Positions 21,969-23,058 of a stretch of DNA of 23,058 bases are shown here, in pieces. Within the stretch, counting starts at the first letter, position 1, and every line of letters starts with the position of its first letter. The notes under the pieces are model-generated. The model was not told the DNA's origin and ran no database searches. It saw only the letters and a list, made by a program, of their open reading frames with translations. Source of the stretch: Candidatus Iainarchaeum sp. (GTDB taxonomy: Archaea; Iainarchaeota; Iainarchaeia; Iainarchaeales; DTGL01); NCBI GenBank assembly GCA_021161055.1, contig JAGHBI010000075.1:1-23058 (forward strand). The letters are read 5' to 3'. A program made the position numbers and the translations under genes.

Positions 21969-23058
21969 TGAACAAGCACCCCCTTGAACACCACTGTTGT
22001 GAAAAGCATTATACCGAAAAGAAGCATCGCGCTGTATAGCAGAAAACCAACGAGCAGTGTGCTGAACACCGTTTTGCCTATTCTGTATCTGTCCGTTCCA
22101 TACCTTATGTTTGCCAGAAACACACCAAGAACTATCATTGTGAGTATAAGATAAATACCAACAATTACCTCAACCACAGTGGGAGGAATTATGCTGGAGA
22201 GGTCCGCAAGTTCAAGGGAAAACTTTTGCAGGCCAACTGCTTTAGCGACACCTTCTATTTGCAGTGTTATGAACTCAAGAGACATCACGATTGCAACAGC
22301 CATAATGATTGCTGTTGAAGCAAGTATCGGCGCCAGTGCCTTTGCAGATAAATCCACAGTTGCAGAGGTATCGCTGAGCAATGTTCGCATGTAGTTGTCG
22401 AGCCTGAATACAGAAAGTGTGTGCCTCCTTATCATCTTTGCGGTCTTTGCTGCGCTTTTTATGTCGGTTTCCGCGAAGTTTATCAACTGCCTGAATATCT
22501 GAATTAATCTTTTTGATGCCACGATTTCGGGCAGCTTTGTTTCGACTATCTCCGCAAGCGTTTTTTTCGTGTTGTAGAGGGTATTTATCATTTCATTGAA
22601 TATCTTCACCACAGCGTGCTTCCTGAAGCCATGTCTTATATAATCCATTTTTACATCCTCAAAAATACTCTCCATAGGCCTGTTTAAAACAAGATAGCTG
22701 CTCATCACCTGCAACAGGTGCGGAATATCATCCTCTACCTCACGCATCTCGAGCCATGTGCGCTCATTCAGTTTTATATAAATGTAGGTAAACAATTCTA
22801 TTGCCAGGAATATACCAAACGTAAAAAGCCATGCGATGAATAGCGAAGAAAAGCTGTATTCTCTGACAACGCCAGCTCTCGTGTTTAAATCCATTGTTGA
22901 GAAATGAAATACTGCAGGCAGCGCAAGAAAGAATGCTATCAGTATGCAAATTATATAGATGCCCTGAGGCATCCTCTTGAATTTTGGTGAGAGTGATAGA
23001 TCAATTGTATTCACCTGCACCCTGTTCAGTGCAAAGTTCATTGCAAAGAGAACAAGCA
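21965..23058 (-). CDS. TadC/FlaJ-like type IV pilus or secretion platform protein (5' partial)
   Basis: Counting from an ATG at 23041, 358 residues are visible, but the frame is still open to the window edge with no stop or promoter, so the true start is probably upstream. The protein has membrane helices at about 28-47 and 65-88. A cytoplasmic type II secretion F-type domain spans ~95-225 (EVEDDIPHLLQVMSSYLVLNRPMESIF, typical of TadC/FlaJ proteins). Helices at ~237-257, 285-312 and 322-352 follow. Such proteins form the inner-membrane platform that works with an assembly ATPase to build pili, archaella or secretion pseudopili. FlaJ/TadC of archaea often have two such domains, so a first half may lie outside the window. 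The stop overlaps the start of the 31-residue gene. Confidence 0.82.
   Translation of the reverse strand, partial: LVLFAMNFALNRVQVNTIDLSLSPKFKRMPQGIYIICILIAFFLALPAVFHFSTMDLNTRAGVVREYSFSSLFIAWLFTFGIFLAIELFTYIYIKLNERTWLEMREVEDDIPHLLQVMSSYLVLNRPMESIFEDVKMDYIRHGFRKHAVVKIFNEMINTLYNTKKTLAEIVETKLPEIVASKRLIQIFRQLINFAETDIKSAAKTAKMIRRHTLSVFRLDNYMRTLLSDTSATVDLSAKALAPILASTAIIMAVAIVMSLEFITLQIEGVAKAVGLQKFSLELADLSSIIPPTVVEVIVGIYLILTMIVLGVFLANIRYGTDRYRIGKTVFSTLLVGFLLYSAMLLFGIMLFTTVVFKGVLVQ

Noticed and set aside
1..23058. CRISPR array, insertion sequence or integrase
   Set aside because: No regularly spaced repeats, terminal inverted repeats with a transposase, or integrase motifs were seen anywhere in the window.

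Overview
The window looks like an archaeal chromosome segment. It carries archaeal-type phenylalanyl-tRNA synthetase subunits, a replication factor C large subunit, membrane-anchored LonB protease, RNase Z, the rRNA endonuclease Nob1 and a DUF373 membrane protein. Start sites fit archaeal signals: several genes have an A/T-rich TATA-like box about 23-31 bases before the start codon, which implies leaderless mRNAs. Internal genes use Shine-Dalgarno sequences related to GGTGAT. Small size, heavy gene packing and the Cys-rich secreted proteins suggest a DPANN-type lineage (for example Diapherotrites- or Micrarchaeota-like), but the lineage cannot be fixed from this window.

Left part (1-5573), mostly information processing: the 3' part of a DUF373 protein followed by nob1 (+), then a convergent secreted/membrane protein (-). 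A divergent promoter region with a 13-bp direct repeat leads to a UPF0173-type metallo-beta-lactamase hydrolase (+). This converges on a two-gene operon of RNase Z and a sugar-phosphate nucleotidyltransferase (-). Divergent from rnz is a small, very basic, HEAT-like protein (+).

Middle (5660-13344): lonB is interrupted by a complete 429-residue intein with a LAGLIDADG endonuclease. It is followed by pheS-pheT (+), which converges on rfcL (-). The RfcL lacks a recognisable C-terminal PCNA-binding box.

Right part (13392-23058, all -) is the accessory-looking and most interesting region. In transcription order it has: a TadC/FlaJ-like membrane platform protein (5' end open at the window edge); a previously unlisted 31-residue one-helix membrane protein; a 142-residue Cys-rich pilin-like protein; a Cys-rich type I membrane protein; a 719-residue protein combining an N-terminal membrane helix, a von Willebrand factor A domain, a PKD domain and a zincin-type HExxH protease-like domain; a 402-residue protein with a class III prepilin-like N-terminus; and a 1239-residue surface protein with FN3 and OmpL47-like domains, one membrane helix and a charged cytoplasmic tail. 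Several of these overlap or abut. I infer a Tad/type-IV-pilus-like surface or secretion apparatus in which the VWA-zincin protein takes a TadG-like role. The assembly ATPase would be expected just beyond 23058.

No tRNA, rRNA, CRISPR array, insertion sequence or replication origin was recognised. No gene-free stretch exceeds 300 bases; the longest are 2468-2602 and 17112-17238.
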